Positions 9,275 through 18,528 of a stretch of 64,000 bases of DNA are shown here, piece after piece (position 1 is the stretch's first letter; each line of letters starts with the position of its first letter). The translations under genes and the position numbers were made by a program. The notes under the pieces are model-generated. The model was not told where the DNA came from. It saw only the letters and a list, made by a program, of their open reading frames with translations, and did no database searches. The stretch comes from Nitrosomonas oligotropha (lineage in GTDB: Bacteria > Pseudomonadota > Gammaproteobacteria > Burkholderiales > Nitrosomonadaceae): positions 62,001 to 126,000 of the forward strand of contig NZ_QRBZ01000026.1 in NCBI RefSeq assembly GCF_009833085.1, in the 5' to 3' direction.

Positions 9275-10216
9275 ATGCACGCTCCACAACAAATCTGCCA
9301 CAACATAAAAAAACGATGCACACAACCCATAACGGTAATAATCGTCAACTATAACGCCGGACGAATATTAACCCAGTGTGTTCAGGCCGTTTTGCAGCAA
9401 GTTCAGCAAGTCTTAGTCATTGACAATGCTTCATCTGATTCCAGTCTGTCAGAACTTGAATCCAGTTTTTCCGCAGACAATCACCTCCGGATAATCCGCC
9501 TCAATAGTAATGCCGGTTTTGCCGCCGGTTGCAACACTGGCTTTGGCGCAGCAACGCAACCCTATGTGCTTTTTTTGAATCCGGATTGTATTCTGCAGGA
9601 AAATTCACTGCAACGTATGCTGCAGGTAATGGAATCGGATCCTCGGATCGGCATGATTGGCGGCTATCTCATTAATCCGGATGGCTCCGAGCAAGGCGGC
9701 GGACGGCGCGCCATACCTACGCCATGGCGGGCTTTCGTGCGCGCCTTCGGTTTGCATCGTCTGGAAAAATATTGGCCGCAGCTGTTTTTTGATTTTCATC
9801 TGGATAAACAGCCTTTACCCCAAACCCCCATCGAAGTTGAAGCGATATCCGGTGCATTGATGCTGGTAAGGCGTCAAGCCATCGACGATGTCGGCCCCTG
9901 GGACGAGCACTATTTCCTGCATTGCGAGGACTTGGATTGGTGCATGCGGTTCAAACAAAAGAACTGGAAAATTGTTTTTGTGCCGGATGCGCCGGTTGTT
10001 CATTTCCAGGGAACCTGCAGCCGCGCCCGGCCGTACTTCGTTTCTTGGCATAAGCATAAGGGCATGCTGCGTTTCTACCGGAAATTTTTCCGTCAGCGCT
10101 ATCCCGGCGTATTAATGGGACTGATTACACTAGGTGTATGGCTGCGCTTCAGCGCCACAGTGCTAGTCTACGCGGCGCAAAATTGTTACCGGACGTTAAA
10201 ATTCAAGCATGAATGA
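9275..10216 (+). CDS. Family 2 glycosyltransferase
   Basis: A 313-residue GT2 enzyme similar in plan to the preceding gene: VIIVNYNAGRIL near residue 22, VIDNASSDSS, FLNPDC near 100 and HCEDLDWCMRF near 216. The last 25 residues are hydrophobic and could anchor it to the inner membrane. Its stop overlaps the start of the following SDR gene by eight bases, which implies translational coupling. It probably extends the same surface glycan. No clear ribosome-binding site is visible before the ATG. Confidence 0.88.
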   Translation: MHAPQQICHNIKKRCTQPITVIIVNYNAGRILTQCVQAVLQQVQQVLVIDNASSDSSLSELESSFSADNHLRIIRLNSNAGFAAGCNTGFGAATQPYVLFLNPDCILQENSLQRMLQVMESDPRIGMIGGYLINPDGSEQGGGRRAIPTPWRAFVRAFGLHRLEKYWPQLFFDFHLDKQPLPQTPIEVEAISGALMLVRRQAIDDVGPWDEHYFLHCEDLDWCMRFKQKNWKIVFVPDAPVVHFQGTCSRARPYFVSWHKHKGMLRFYRKFFRQRYPGVLMGLITLGVWLRFSATVLVYAAQNCYRTLKFKHE

Positions 10217-11099
10217 GCAACGCGTCGGATTGCTGGGTGCAACAAGCCTAGTGGGGGAATGCTTAATCAGGAAGCTGATCGAGAATCACTGGCATATCAG
10301 CGCATTTTCCCGTCAGCACATTACAACCGCAGCAAACCACCCGCAAATCACGTGGCAGCAATTTGCTACAATGGATAGCGCAAAGGTTTGCAATGAAAGC
10401 GATAAAATCCGCGCTTGGTTATGTGTGGCGCCCATTTGGGTGTTACCCGGGCATTTCGATCTGTTATCGGCTTATGGCGCTCAACGGATCATCGTATTAT
10501 CCTCCACCAGCCGTTTCACCAAAAATACTTCATCCGATCCCGGCGAAAGGAAAATTGCACAACAGTTGATTAAAAGCGAAGAGTTACTGCAAACATGGGC
10601 TGCCGCACATGAGGTAGAATGCGTCATTTTGCGGCCGACGCTGATTTACGGATACGGGCGTGACAAAAACATTGCTGAAATTGCACAATTTATCCGCCGG
10701 TTTGGGTTCTTTCCTTTGTTCGGCTCAGCGAGCGGTTTGCGGCAGCCTATCCACGTGGAAGATGTGGCCGCTGCATGTTATGCCGTGCTGAGTAGGGAAA
10801 ATTTAAGCCGCCGGACTTACAACCTCAGCGGCGAGGAAACTTTGACCTATCGCGCAATGGTTGAACGCGTATTCGCGGCGATGCACCGTACTCCACGCAT
10901 GTTGACAGTGCCACTATGGCTTTTCCGGATCGCAACATGGGGACTGCGATGGCTGCCGAAGTACCGCAATTGGACCACGGCAATGGCGGAAAGAATGAAT
11001 CAGGATTTGAAATTTGACTGTTCCAAAGCCAAACGGGAGCTAGATTTTCTCCCTCGATCATTCAAACTGACGGCACAAGACTTACCCGATCAACACTAA
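10209..11099 (+). CDS. NAD(P)-dependent epimerase/dehydratase-like SDR
   Basis: A 296-residue protein of the extended/atypical short-chain dehydrogenase family. It opens with a GLLGATSLVG dinucleotide-binding loop and has LRPTLIYGYGRDKN in the middle and a RQPIHVEDVA segment typical of nucleotide-sugar epimerase-like proteins. A clear YxxxK catalytic pair is not evident, so it may be an atypical SDR. Its start overlaps the upstream glycosyltransferase stop (ATGAATGA), which ties it to glycan biosynthesis, for example in modification of a nucleotide or lipid-linked sugar (inference). Confidence 0.85.
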   Translation: MNEQRVGLLGATSLVGECLIRKLIENHWHISAFSRQHITTAANHPQITWQQFATMDSAKVCNESDKIRAWLCVAPIWVLPGHFDLLSAYGAQRIIVLSSTSRFTKNTSSDPGERKIAQQLIKSEELLQTWAAAHEVECVILRPTLIYGYGRDKNIAEIAQFIRRFGFFPLFGSASGLRQPIHVEDVAAACYAVLSRENLSRRTYNLSGEETLTYRAMVERVFAAMHRTPRMLTVPLWLFRIATWGLRWLPKYRNWTTAMAERMNQDLKFDCSKAKRELDFLPRSFKLTAQDLPDQH

Positions 11100-11182
11100 C
11101 AATCACAGTCGACAACTAGAATCAATTCAATGGATCACGTATTCACTGATGAATTATTCAACACCATGGCGTTTATATCCCA

Positions 11183-12979
11183 ATGAAGTTTAAATTTAAA
11201 GCGCCTCAGAATGAAATTGCGCAGGTACTGACCAGCTTTAAGAAGACCTTTAGAAACATTGGTGTTTTTAGCGCGGTCATCAACATGCTGATGCTCATGC
11301 CGGCCATTTACATGCTGCAACTGTATGACAGCGTACTAACCAGCCGCAATGAAATGACTCTGTTGATGCTGACATTGATCATGTTAGGCGCTTACATTTT
11401 CATGGGCGCGCTGGAATTCGTCCGCAGCTTTGTATTGATCCGTGTCGGCGCGCAACTCGACATGAAGTTGAACAAGCGCGTTTACACCGCCGCCTTTGAG
11501 GAAAGCCTCAAAAAAGGCGATGGCAATGCCGGGCAAGCTTTGAAAGATCTGACCAATCTACGGCAATTCCTGACCGGCAATGCCTTGTTCGCTTTTTTTG
11601 ACGCACCATGGTTTCCGATTTATTTGTTCGTGATTTTCATGTTTCATCCCATTCTGGGGGGGTTCGCCTTATGCGGCACGGTCATCTTGATTGCATTAGC
11701 GTACATCAATGAGAAAATCTCGCATAAACCGCTCGCCGAAGCCAACTCGATGTCGATTGCGTCCAGCAATATCGCCTCCAACAATTTGCGCAATGCCGAA
11801 GTCATCGAAGCGATGGGCATGCTGCCCAATCTCCAAGCGCGCTGGTATAAGCTGCATCGCCGTTTTCTCAATCTGCAAGCCGAGGCCAGCGAAAAATCCG
11901 GCATCGTCACCGCGCTGTCAAAATCGTGTACCGTCGCATTACAGTCGCTGATGCTGGGATTAGGCGCTTTATTGGTGCTGGATAACAGCATCACACCGGG
12001 CATGATGATCGCCGGTTCCATCTTATTGGGCAGAGCCATCGCACCGGTGCAGTTACTCATCAGTGTATGGAAGCAGATTGGCGGCACCCGCAGCGCTTAT
12101 GAGCGTCTGACACAATTGCTTGAGCAGAATCCGGAACGAACGGCTGGCATGGCGCTGCCTAAACCGCTCGGCGTGATTGCAGTGGAAAATGTCACTGCAG
12201 CCCCGCCCGGCAGTAAAGTTCCCGTCATCAAGGGATTGAATTTTTCCCTCGCTGCCGGTGAAGTGCTCGGCATTATCGGCCCGAGCGGATCGGGGAAATC
12301 AACTCTGGCGCGCTTATTGGTCGGCGTGTGGCCGGCAGCGGCGGGGAAAGTCCGCTTGGATGGCGCCGATGTTTATCTATGGAACAAGGACGAATTGGGC
12401 CCGCATATCGGTTATCTGCCGCAGGATATCGAACTCTTCGCTGGCACGGTTTCGGAAAATATCGCCCGCTTTGGCGAAATCAATGCGGAAAAAGTTATTC
12501 TGGCAGCCAGACGCGCCGGGGTTCATGACATGATCCTGAATATGCCGGAAGGTTACGACACGCATCTGGGTGACGGCGGCGCCGGTCTTTCCGGCGGACA
12601 AAAACAACGCATCGGCTTAGCGCGCGCCATGTATGATGATCCATCCCTGATTGTTCTCGATGAACCCAATTCAAACCTGGACGATGTTGGAGAACAGGCG
12701 CTTCTGGCCGCCATCACCGATCTGCGCATACGCGGCAAAACCATTGTGTTGATCACACACCGCACCAGCATTCTCAGTGTAACCACTAAATTGCTGCTAT
12801 TGCAGGACGGCGCAGCAAAAATATTCGGGCCGACCAATCAAGTGGTAGAGGCGCTCGCAAAGCAACAACAAGCGCATCAGGCGCAGCTGGCGCAAAAGAA
12901 AGCCGAGCAACAAGCTGCGCAAAATCCAGTGCCCCCAGCACCTTCAACCACGCCTACGGCCGACTCTCAAACCGGCTAA
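11183..12979 (+). CDS. Type I secretion ABC transporter (permease-ATPase, PrtD family)
   Basis: A 598-residue inner-membrane exporter half-transporter. Residues 1-300 are the transmembrane domain (the N-terminus with MPAIYMLQLYDSV and DAPWFPIYL is characteristic of PrtD/AprD/HasD-type permeases). The ATPase domain has Walker A GPSGSGKST near 365, the signature LSGGQKQR near 468 and Walker B LIVLDEP near 489. A Gln/Ala/Pro-rich tail of about 50 residues follows. With the next two genes it makes a complete T1SS that moves unfolded substrates straight from cytoplasm to the outside. There is no N-terminal C39 peptidase domain, as expected for RTX-type substrates with uncleaved C-terminal signals. 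No substrate gene is seen in the window. Confidence 0.95.
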   Translation: MKFKFKAPQNEIAQVLTSFKKTFRNIGVFSAVINMLMLMPAIYMLQLYDSVLTSRNEMTLLMLTLIMLGAYIFMGALEFVRSFVLIRVGAQLDMKLNKRVYTAAFEESLKKGDGNAGQALKDLTNLRQFLTGNALFAFFDAPWFPIYLFVIFMFHPILGGFALCGTVILIALAYINEKISHKPLAEANSMSIASSNIASNNLRNAEVIEAMGMLPNLQARWYKLHRRFLNLQAEASEKSGIVTALSKSCTVALQSLMLGLGALLVLDNSITPGMMIAGSILLGRAIAPVQLLISVWKQIGGTRSAYERLTQLLEQNPERTAGMALPKPLGVIAVENVTAAPPGSKVPVIKGLNFSLAAGEVLGIIGPSGSGKSTLARLLVGVWPAAAGKVRLDGADVYLWNKDELGPHIGYLPQDIELFAGTVSENIARFGEINAEKVILAARRAGVHDMILNMPEGYDTHLGDGGAGLSGGQKQRIGLARAMYDDPSLIVLDEPNSNLDDVGEQALLAAITDLRIRGKTIVLITHRTSILSVTTKLLLLQDGAAKIFGPTNQVVEALAKQQQAHQAQLAQKKAEQQAAQNPVPPAPSTTPTADSQTG

Positions 12980-13039
12980 TTTTTACCGCGCCTTTCAACC
13001 TTACCTTGAGCACATACAGATTACCGGACAGGAAGAATA

Positions 13040-14392
13040 ATGAAGCTTGCAGCTGAAGAGAAAAAGACCGTTATTGAAAATGTTCCCGCCGATTTATCCC
13101 ATCAGGTTGACACCGATGAGACACTCCATACCAAATTGGGCTGGTGGATCGTTCTGGCAGGCTTTGGCGGATTTATTCTATGGGCATCTTTCGCACCGTT
13201 GGATAAAGGCGTGCCGGTTCCCGGCACGGTCACGGTCGCCAGTCATCTGCAAGCGGTCCAGCATCAAATCGGCGGCATTATCGACAGCATTCTGGTGAAG
13301 GAAGGAGAGCATGTTGCGGTTGGCCAAGTTTTAGTCCGGATGAATGATGTTCAGCTCAAAGCACAAGCTGAAATCACCCGCAGTCAACTGTATACCGCGC
13401 GCGCAGTGGAAGCGCGTCTATTGGCGGAGCGCGATGGCCGCAAGGAAATCACTTTTCCGCAAGACTTGCTCACATCCCAGCATGATCCACGCATCGCCAA
13501 TAACATCATCACTCAGAACCAATTATTCACATCGCGCCAGTTAGCCTTGCATCATGAAATCGCGGCACTGGAAGAAAATATTGCAGGCTCAAGAATGCAA
13601 TTGCGCGGGCTGGAAGCATCCAGAGCCAGTAAAAATGCGCAATTGAAATTTCTGGAAGAGCAGCTTGTCAATCTGCGCGACTTGGCGCAGGATGGTTTCG
13701 TCCCGCGCAATCGCGTGTTGGAACTCGAACGCACGTATACCCAATTGACCGGGGAGATTTCTGCGGAAACCGGTAATATCGGCCGCATCCAGCGCCAAAT
13801 AGCCGAACTGGAGCAACGGCGCATTCACCGCCAGCAGGAATACCAGAAAGAAGTGCGGCAACAGCTATCCGATATCAAACGGGAAATTGATTCTTTAAGC
13901 AGCCGCCTGAGCGGACAGGATTTTGAACTGGCCAATGTGGAAGTCAAAGCACCTGTCGACGGTTTTGTGGTCGGTATGAACGTTTTTACCGAAGGCGGTG
14001 TGATTAGCCCGGGATTTAAGCTCATGGATATCGTTCCGAGCGATGATATGCTGATCATTACCGGACAAGTGCCGGTTCATCTGATTGACCGGGTGCACGT
14101 GGATCTTCCTGTCGATCTTATTTTTTCCGCGCTCAATCAAAAGCAAACCCCTAACATACCGGGCACCGTCACTCAGGTATCGGCGGATCGTCTTATGGAT
14201 GAACGCAGCGGGCTTCCGTTTTATAATATCAAGGCCAAGGTTACACCGGAAGGCATGAAAAAGCTGACCGATCAACAAATACGCGCCGGCATGCCGGTGG
14301 AAATATTCATTAAAACCGGTGAACGCTCGCTGATGAGCTATCTCTTCAAACCGATCCTGGATCGCGTTCACTCGGCCTTGAGTGAAGAATAA
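13040..14392 (+). CDS. Type I secretion periplasmic adaptor (HlyD/PrtE family)
   Basis: A 450-residue membrane fusion protein. A single transmembrane helix lies at about 34-52 (WWIVLAGFGGFILWASF), followed by a lipoyl/barrel-sandwich half (VPGTVTVASHLQAVQHQ), a long coiled-coil hairpin at roughly 110-290, the second lipoyl half (VKAPVDGFVVG) and a beta-barrel C-terminal part. It bridges the ABC exporter and the TolC-like channel. The start has AGGAAG at good spacing. It lies 60 bases after the ABC gene and 5 bases before the outer-membrane gene, so the three are surely one operon. Confidence 0.95.
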   Translation: MKLAAEEKKTVIENVPADLSHQVDTDETLHTKLGWWIVLAGFGGFILWASFAPLDKGVPVPGTVTVASHLQAVQHQIGGIIDSILVKEGEHVAVGQVLVRMNDVQLKAQAEITRSQLYTARAVEARLLAERDGRKEITFPQDLLTSQHDPRIANNIITQNQLFTSRQLALHHEIAALEENIAGSRMQLRGLEASRASKNAQLKFLEEQLVNLRDLAQDGFVPRNRVLELERTYTQLTGEISAETGNIGRIQRQIAELEQRRIHRQQEYQKEVRQQLSDIKREIDSLSSRLSGQDFELANVEVKAPVDGFVVGMNVFTEGGVISPGFKLMDIVPSDDMLIITGQVPVHLIDRVHVDLPVDLIFSALNQKQTPNIPGTVTQVSADRLMDERSGLPFYNIKAKVTPEGMKKLTDQQIRAGMPVEIFIKTGERSLMSYLFKPILDRVHSALSEE

Positions 14393-14397
14393 CGGTA

Positions 14398-15753
14398 ATG
14401 TTAGATATCCGTAAAATTTTATTCTTAGCCGGGTTTTTCTTGAGCCCGATCAGCCATGGCCATGCAATGAGCCTCTTAGAGGCTTATGAAGCTGCATTGC
14501 TGCATGATCCGACTTATCGTTCCGCTTATCATGAAAATGAAGCCGGACAACAAGCCGAAGCCATCGGTCTGGCTAGCCTACTGCCTAATCTGACAGTCAC
14601 TCACACTCAAAGTAAAAGTGCGGGAACCATATCAGGCGTACAGAGAGATAACAGAGGAAATGCGGTCCCATTTTCCAATCCAGCCAATTTCGATAGTCAG
14701 ATCAGCACATTAACACTTCGTCAGCCATTGATCAATTTGGAAGCGGTAGCCAGTTATCGCATCGGAAAAGCACAAGCTGATTCCAGCCGGGCAAAATTCA
14801 CCGGCCGCAGCCAACAGCTGGTTGTAAGGCTGGTAGAAGCTTACGTTGAGACTTTACTGGCGCAGGATCATGTCAAGCTCTCCGAAGCGCAACTGACTTC
14901 CCTTGAAGAATTGAAACGCGTCAATGAGCGTATGTTAATCAAGGGCGAGGGAACAACGACCGATGTGTTGGAAACACAATCGAAACACGCCATAGCACAA
15001 GCACGTGTTATCGAAGCCAATGATGAACTGGAAGGAGCTCAACTTAAACTGGAAGCCATCATCGGGCAAAAAATAAACCAGTTGGATCGATTGTCCGATG
15101 CGTTTAATACGCGCGCCATTCAGTTGCAAGATTATGACAGTTGGTACGCTCTGGCGCTGGAACGCAATGCCGAGCTGGTGACACAGCGCCATGCGGTAAC
15201 ATCCGGTAAGGAAGAAATCAGAAAGAGTTTTGCCGGACATACACCGCGTGTCGATTTAGTCGCTAGTCTAACCAAGAATAATCGTGGATCATTCGTCACA
15301 CTGAATCAAGACGCCGAACTTGGCACTATCGGTGTCGAAGTTAATCTTCCTTTGTATGCGGGTGGCCGAGTGAATGCGCTCACGGCTCAGGCTAAAGCGA
15401 ATCACGCACGCGCGGAAGCGGATCTCGACGCGGTAACCGACAAAGTACTGGTCGAATTGAAAAAACAACACAACCTATTAAAAAGCGGCGTCAAAAAAAT
15501 TGAATCATTGGAACTGGCCGTCAAGTCGGCTGAACTGCTGGTCGAAGCGACAGAAAAAAGCATTCGTGGCGGTATCCGCATCAATCTGAATCTTTTGGAT
15601 GCGCAACAACAACTGTATACCGCACAACGCGATCTTTCCCGGGCGCGGTTTGATTATCTGCTGGCCTATCTGCGCTTGCAGTTAGCAGCAGGCACGCTGG
15701 CGCTGGATGATTTAAGAAATATAGCCAGCTATTTCAAAGCCGGCTTGCGTTGA
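14398..15753 (+). CDS. TolC-family outer membrane channel of the type I secretion system
   Basis: A 451-residue outer-membrane efflux/secretion protein. Residues 1-23 are a Sec signal peptide ending SHGHA. The mature part has the internal duplication of long amphipathic helices typical of TolC: LLEAYEAALLHDPTYRSA at the start, LRQPLINLEAVASY before the first barrel half, and VNLPLYAGGRVNALTAQAKA before the second. It forms the trimeric exit duct of the T1SS encoded just upstream. The gene starts five bases after the adaptor stop. Having its own dedicated TolC suggests a committed protein exporter rather than a drug pump. Confidence 0.95.
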   Translation: MLDIRKILFLAGFFLSPISHGHAMSLLEAYEAALLHDPTYRSAYHENEAGQQAEAIGLASLLPNLTVTHTQSKSAGTISGVQRDNRGNAVPFSNPANFDSQISTLTLRQPLINLEAVASYRIGKAQADSSRAKFTGRSQQLVVRLVEAYVETLLAQDHVKLSEAQLTSLEELKRVNERMLIKGEGTTTDVLETQSKHAIAQARVIEANDELEGAQLKLEAIIGQKINQLDRLSDAFNTRAIQLQDYDSWYALALERNAELVTQRHAVTSGKEEIRKSFAGHTPRVDLVASLTKNNRGSFVTLNQDAELGTIGVEVNLPLYAGGRVNALTAQAKANHARAEADLDAVTDKVLVELKKQHNLLKSGVKKIESLELAVKSAELLVEATEKSIRGGIRINLNLLDAQQQLYTAQRDLSRARFDYLLAYLRLQLAAGTLALDDLRNIASYFKAGLR

Positions 15754-15813
15754 AAGAATCTTGCTGCTGGCAATGAGATCACCGCATTCTTTTCCGCTTG
15801 CACAATTCATGGC

Positions 15814-16287
15814 TTAAAACGCAGCAGCCAGTTCGAGTAGATAGAATTCGTATCCAATCAATGTGCTATACCCAGTGAGGATTGCATACTTGAGATGCCT
15901 GACACGGAAGAACTCAATCAACCGGACGTTATGATGTATAGCCAGTAAAATGAGCGCCATCGCGGTAAGCGCCAGTTTTACAGCAACAAACTTTTCTGTA
16001 CTTTCCTCGATCAGCACCGCCATAAACCAGTTGATCTCTTCCCCGCCCTCATTAAGGATGTTAAGTGTCAGATAGGCATCCAGCGCGCTCAGCAATAAAA
16101 TAGCAATGACACAGAACAGCACATTCCCCGTGTAACGATCGACGTACACCGGTTTCCCTTTCTCCGACACTCTGCGTTCTCCGATCCGCCTGCCCATTTT
16201 GATCCCCGCATGGTAAATGCAGAAAAACGGCATATCCTGACGGCGATCCTGTTTTCTATTATTTGAAACCGTAATTGCATCAATCAT
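15814..16287 (-). CDS. DUF5658-type membrane protein
   Basis: A 157-residue protein with a charged N-terminus (RRIGERRV, YVDRYTGNV) and three hydrophobic segments at about 56-76, 97-117 and 131-155. The SALDAYLTLNILNEGGEEINW stretch is characteristic of the DUF5658 family (ERR/DRR motif, then S-x-L-D-A-x-L-T). The function of that family is unknown. It is convergent with the T1SS operon and divergent from the PEP-CTERM gene. Confidence 0.75.
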   Translation of the reverse strand: MIDAITVSNNRKQDRRQDMPFFCIYHAGIKMGRRIGERRVSEKGKPVYVDRYTGNVLFCVIAILLLSALDAYLTLNILNEGGEEINWFMAVLIEESTEKFVAVKLALTAMALILLAIHHNVRLIEFFRVRHLKYAILTGYSTLIGYEFYLLELAAAF

Positions 16288-16509
16288 AAAAAAGCTCCCA
16301 CGGATACTGTGTTCACTTGGATGATAGCAAAAACAACGAATAAGAATATCAGCGGAGTATCTCTTTATTTCTAGTACACCTGTACCAGAAAAAGAGGAGG
16401 CGACACCTATATACTCAGAGAACGTGCTGTTTTAAATTGCAGAAGTAAGAATCGAACGAATCAATAAAATAAAACAATACAATTTTTTATACACGATGGA
16501 GATTGTGAA

Positions 16510-17151
16510 ATGAACAAGAAAATATTGGCCAATATCACCGCACTGGTAATTCTGAGTGCGGCAAGCAGCGCATATGCCGCTCTCACTCCGGACAGCTATA
16601 ACATGCTGAACGGCAACACCGGCAGTTATAACTACTGGGATGAAACCTACAGTGGGGCTGGTTGTGTGACATGTGATAATGCTGCACTGTCTGGCGGCCG
16701 TGGCGATCTGACCGATGGAATCATTGCGGCCGACAATTGGTTTGTCACTGAAGCGCCCGCCGGCAATGGCCCCTATGTCGGCTGGACTCTGGATCCGACC
16801 ATCACCTTTCACTGGAATGCACCTGTCAATGTCAGTTCCGTCACTTTTCATTTTGATGACTCAAATGGCTCCGGTGGCGTCAGTGCACCAGCAAGCGTGG
16901 ATGTGAACGGGATCAATTTCCCCATTTCGGATCCTGCCGGTTCTGCGCCATTCGCTTTTGTAGCAAATGGTTTATCGTTCACAGGTAACGATCTGTCTGT
17001 GACAATCCATAGAAGTAATGCATGGGTTTTCCTGAGCGAAGTCGAGTTTAACGTTACACCGGTTCCGGAACCCGAAACATATGCGATGTTACTGGCCGGC
17101 TTAGGCTTGATTGGTTTTGCCATCCGCCGTAGAAAAGCAGAGGCTGTTTAA
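16510..17151 (+). CDS. PEP-CTERM sorting-domain exported protein
   Basis: A 213-residue extracytoplasmic protein. Residues 1-23 form a Sec signal peptide (MNKKILANITALVIL...AYA). The C-terminus has the full PEP-CTERM signal: VPEPETYAMLLAGLGLIG, then RRRK. Exosortase EpsH/XrtB-type enzymes recognise this in bacteria that make extracellular polysaccharide. The mature part is rich in Gly, Asn and aromatic residues and probably forms a beta-sandwich; it contains one CxxC (CVTC). A GGAG ribosome site precedes the ATG by eight bases, and a strong terminator follows, so it is likely monocistronic. No exosortase gene lies in the window. Confidence 0.92.
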   Translation: MNKKILANITALVILSAASSAYAALTPDSYNMLNGNTGSYNYWDETYSGAGCVTCDNAALSGGRGDLTDGIIAADNWFVTEAPAGNGPYVGWTLDPTITFHWNAPVNVSSVTFHFDDSNGSGGVSAPASVDVNGINFPISDPAGSAPFAFVANGLSFTGNDLSVTIHRSNAWVFLSEVEFNVTPVPEPETYAMLLAGLGLIGFAIRRRKAEAV

Positions 17152-17171
17152 TCCCGCTTTATTCCGGATTG

Positions 17172-17198
17172 AAAACGGGAGCCGAAGCTCCCGTTTTT
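17172..17198. terminator. Rho-independent terminator after the PEP-CTERM gene
   Basis: AAAACGGGAGC (17172-17182), loop CGAA, GCTCCCGTTTT (17187-17197) and a further T give a perfect stem with a T-run on the plus strand and a T-run from the A-tract on the minus strand. It lies between two convergent genes and can serve both. Confidence 0.9.
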
Positions 17199-17232
17199 AT
17201 TGGGTATGGATAAATCAGCGCCATAAAACCGG

Positions 17233-17931
17233 TTACCTAACAGGTTCAACAGTCTTGGCATGCTGCAAACGATAACCATAGCCGTAGATTGTCAGAATAT
17301 CCCATTCACTTCGCGTAGCGAGATTGAGCTTATTCCGGATTCGGCTGATGTGGGTGTCCACAGTACGGGTATCGACTTCTGCCGACAATCCCCATATTTT
17401 TTCCAGCAGGTGAATTCTCGACAGCAGTTTATTCATATTCTGAAACAGATAGCAGGCCAGCACGAATTCTTTCTGAGTAAGTCCGGCATTTTTGCCGTCG
17501 ACACAGATTGCCTGATTTTCCGAATCAATTTTGTAGGGGCCAAATTGCAGCATTGCGGGCGGTTTCTCGCGACTGCGGCGCGCCAGCGTCTCTATTCTGG
17601 CAAGCAACTCAAAATGCCGGGAAGATTTCACGAAATAATCATCCGCGCCCATATGTAAAACATTAACGACATCCGATTCACTGTTACGCGAAGTCACGCA
17701 AATGATCGGAATATGCCAATCCATATTTCCCCGGATCCATTTAAGCGCTTCCCCGGCAGTGCCGTCCGGCAATATCCAATCGATCACGAGCAAGTCAAAT
17801 CTTTTATCCCGGAGTGCATCGAGAAAGGACGCAATGGTTCCAAAAAATTCACATTCGTAGCGATCTGGCGAAAGCAGTAGCTCATAAATGGCTACCTGAG
17901 TGGGTTCGTCTTCAAGTATTCCTAAACGCAT
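17233..17931 (-). CDS. OmpR/PhoB-family response regulator (orphan)
   Basis: A 232-residue two-component regulator. The receiver domain (1-120) has the acidic pair E7/D8, the phosphoacceptor D51 in LLVIDWILPDG, and a YFVKSS lysine near 101. The C-terminal winged-helix DNA-binding domain (about 135-225) ends with TRTVDTHISRIRNKL and a GYGYRL wing. No histidine kinase gene adjoins it, so its partner must be elsewhere. It converges on the PEP-CTERM gene across a shared terminator. Confidence 0.93.
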   Translation of the reverse strand: MRLGILEDEPTQVAIYELLLSPDRYECEFFGTIASFLDALRDKRFDLLVIDWILPDGTAGEALKWIRGNMDWHIPIICVTSRNSESDVVNVLHMGADDYFVKSSRHFELLARIETLARRSREKPPAMLQFGPYKIDSENQAICVDGKNAGLTQKEFVLACYLFQNMNKLLSRIHLLEKIWGLSAEVDTRTVDTHISRIRNKLNLATRSEWDILTIYGYGYRLQHAKTVEPVR

Positions 17932-18375
17932 AGACAGATGAGTTCATACAAGATTGATTAAGTGGATATCCGTTTTTCAGTCCGGGCACCGCACGCCCTT
18001 CCCTGCGCAGCAGCCGGCTGGATTGGTAATCGGGTATTCAAGGTATTTCTTGAATCGAGTATGAACGGCAAAATGCATCCAATTTCAAAAGTTACCAAGC
18101 TATCTGGCTACACCGCGGATAGTAGCAACTCCTTTCGTCCATCATGCCGTTCTTCTTCTCAGCATGGATAGACAGATGGTGATGCGCACGGTAAACATTT
18201 TCCCTTTTGCATGCTCACGAGCAAAAAACGAAACGATCGCAATCCACTCCACAGCATATCAACCGGAATATTTTCAATCTGAGTTACCGCTCCTTTTTAA
18301 ACTATCGAATCAATCCGCTACAGCCGCAATCAGTTTTAATTCTTGGATTATAGCCCCAGCATTATCAATAAATGC
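17932..18375. other. Intergenic region upstream of the regulator and cold-shock gene
   Basis: About 440 bases without a supportable gene. Short open frames lack ribosome sites and recognisable sequence. A small inverted repeat ATTCAAG-GTATTT-CTTGAAT sits at 18036-18055 and could be an operator. The minus-strand regulator promoter should lie at its left end. Confidence 0.5.
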
Positions 18376-18403
18376 TTGAACTTTTTCAGGAAACGTGTAT
18401 CTT
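18376..18403 (+). promoter_or_regulatory. Candidate sigma-70 promoter of the cold-shock gene
   Basis: TTGAAC (18376-18381) and TATCTT (18398-18403) are spaced by 16 bases. Transcription from here would give a 5' leader of about 120 bases, consistent with the long, structured leaders of cspA-type messages. Only the match to consensus is seen. Confidence 0.35.
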
Positions 18404-18528
18404 AGAAGAGTCTTTTGGATTCAAGTTGTGAAATGTGATGCTTATAGTTGAGCTTTTTCCTTGATATTCGATGGCCACTACGGATCACTGTAGAAGAAGT
18501 AAATTCATTAATTATTAAGGAAATAAAC

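Noticed and set aside
16440-16470. Possible tRNA T-loop-like sequence (GAATCGAACGAATC)
   Set aside because: No acceptor stem, D-arm or anticodon arm can be formed around it.
17962-18379. Two short open frames of about 70 codons before the cold-shock gene
   Set aside because: No ribosome sites, no recognisable protein features; composition looks non-coding.
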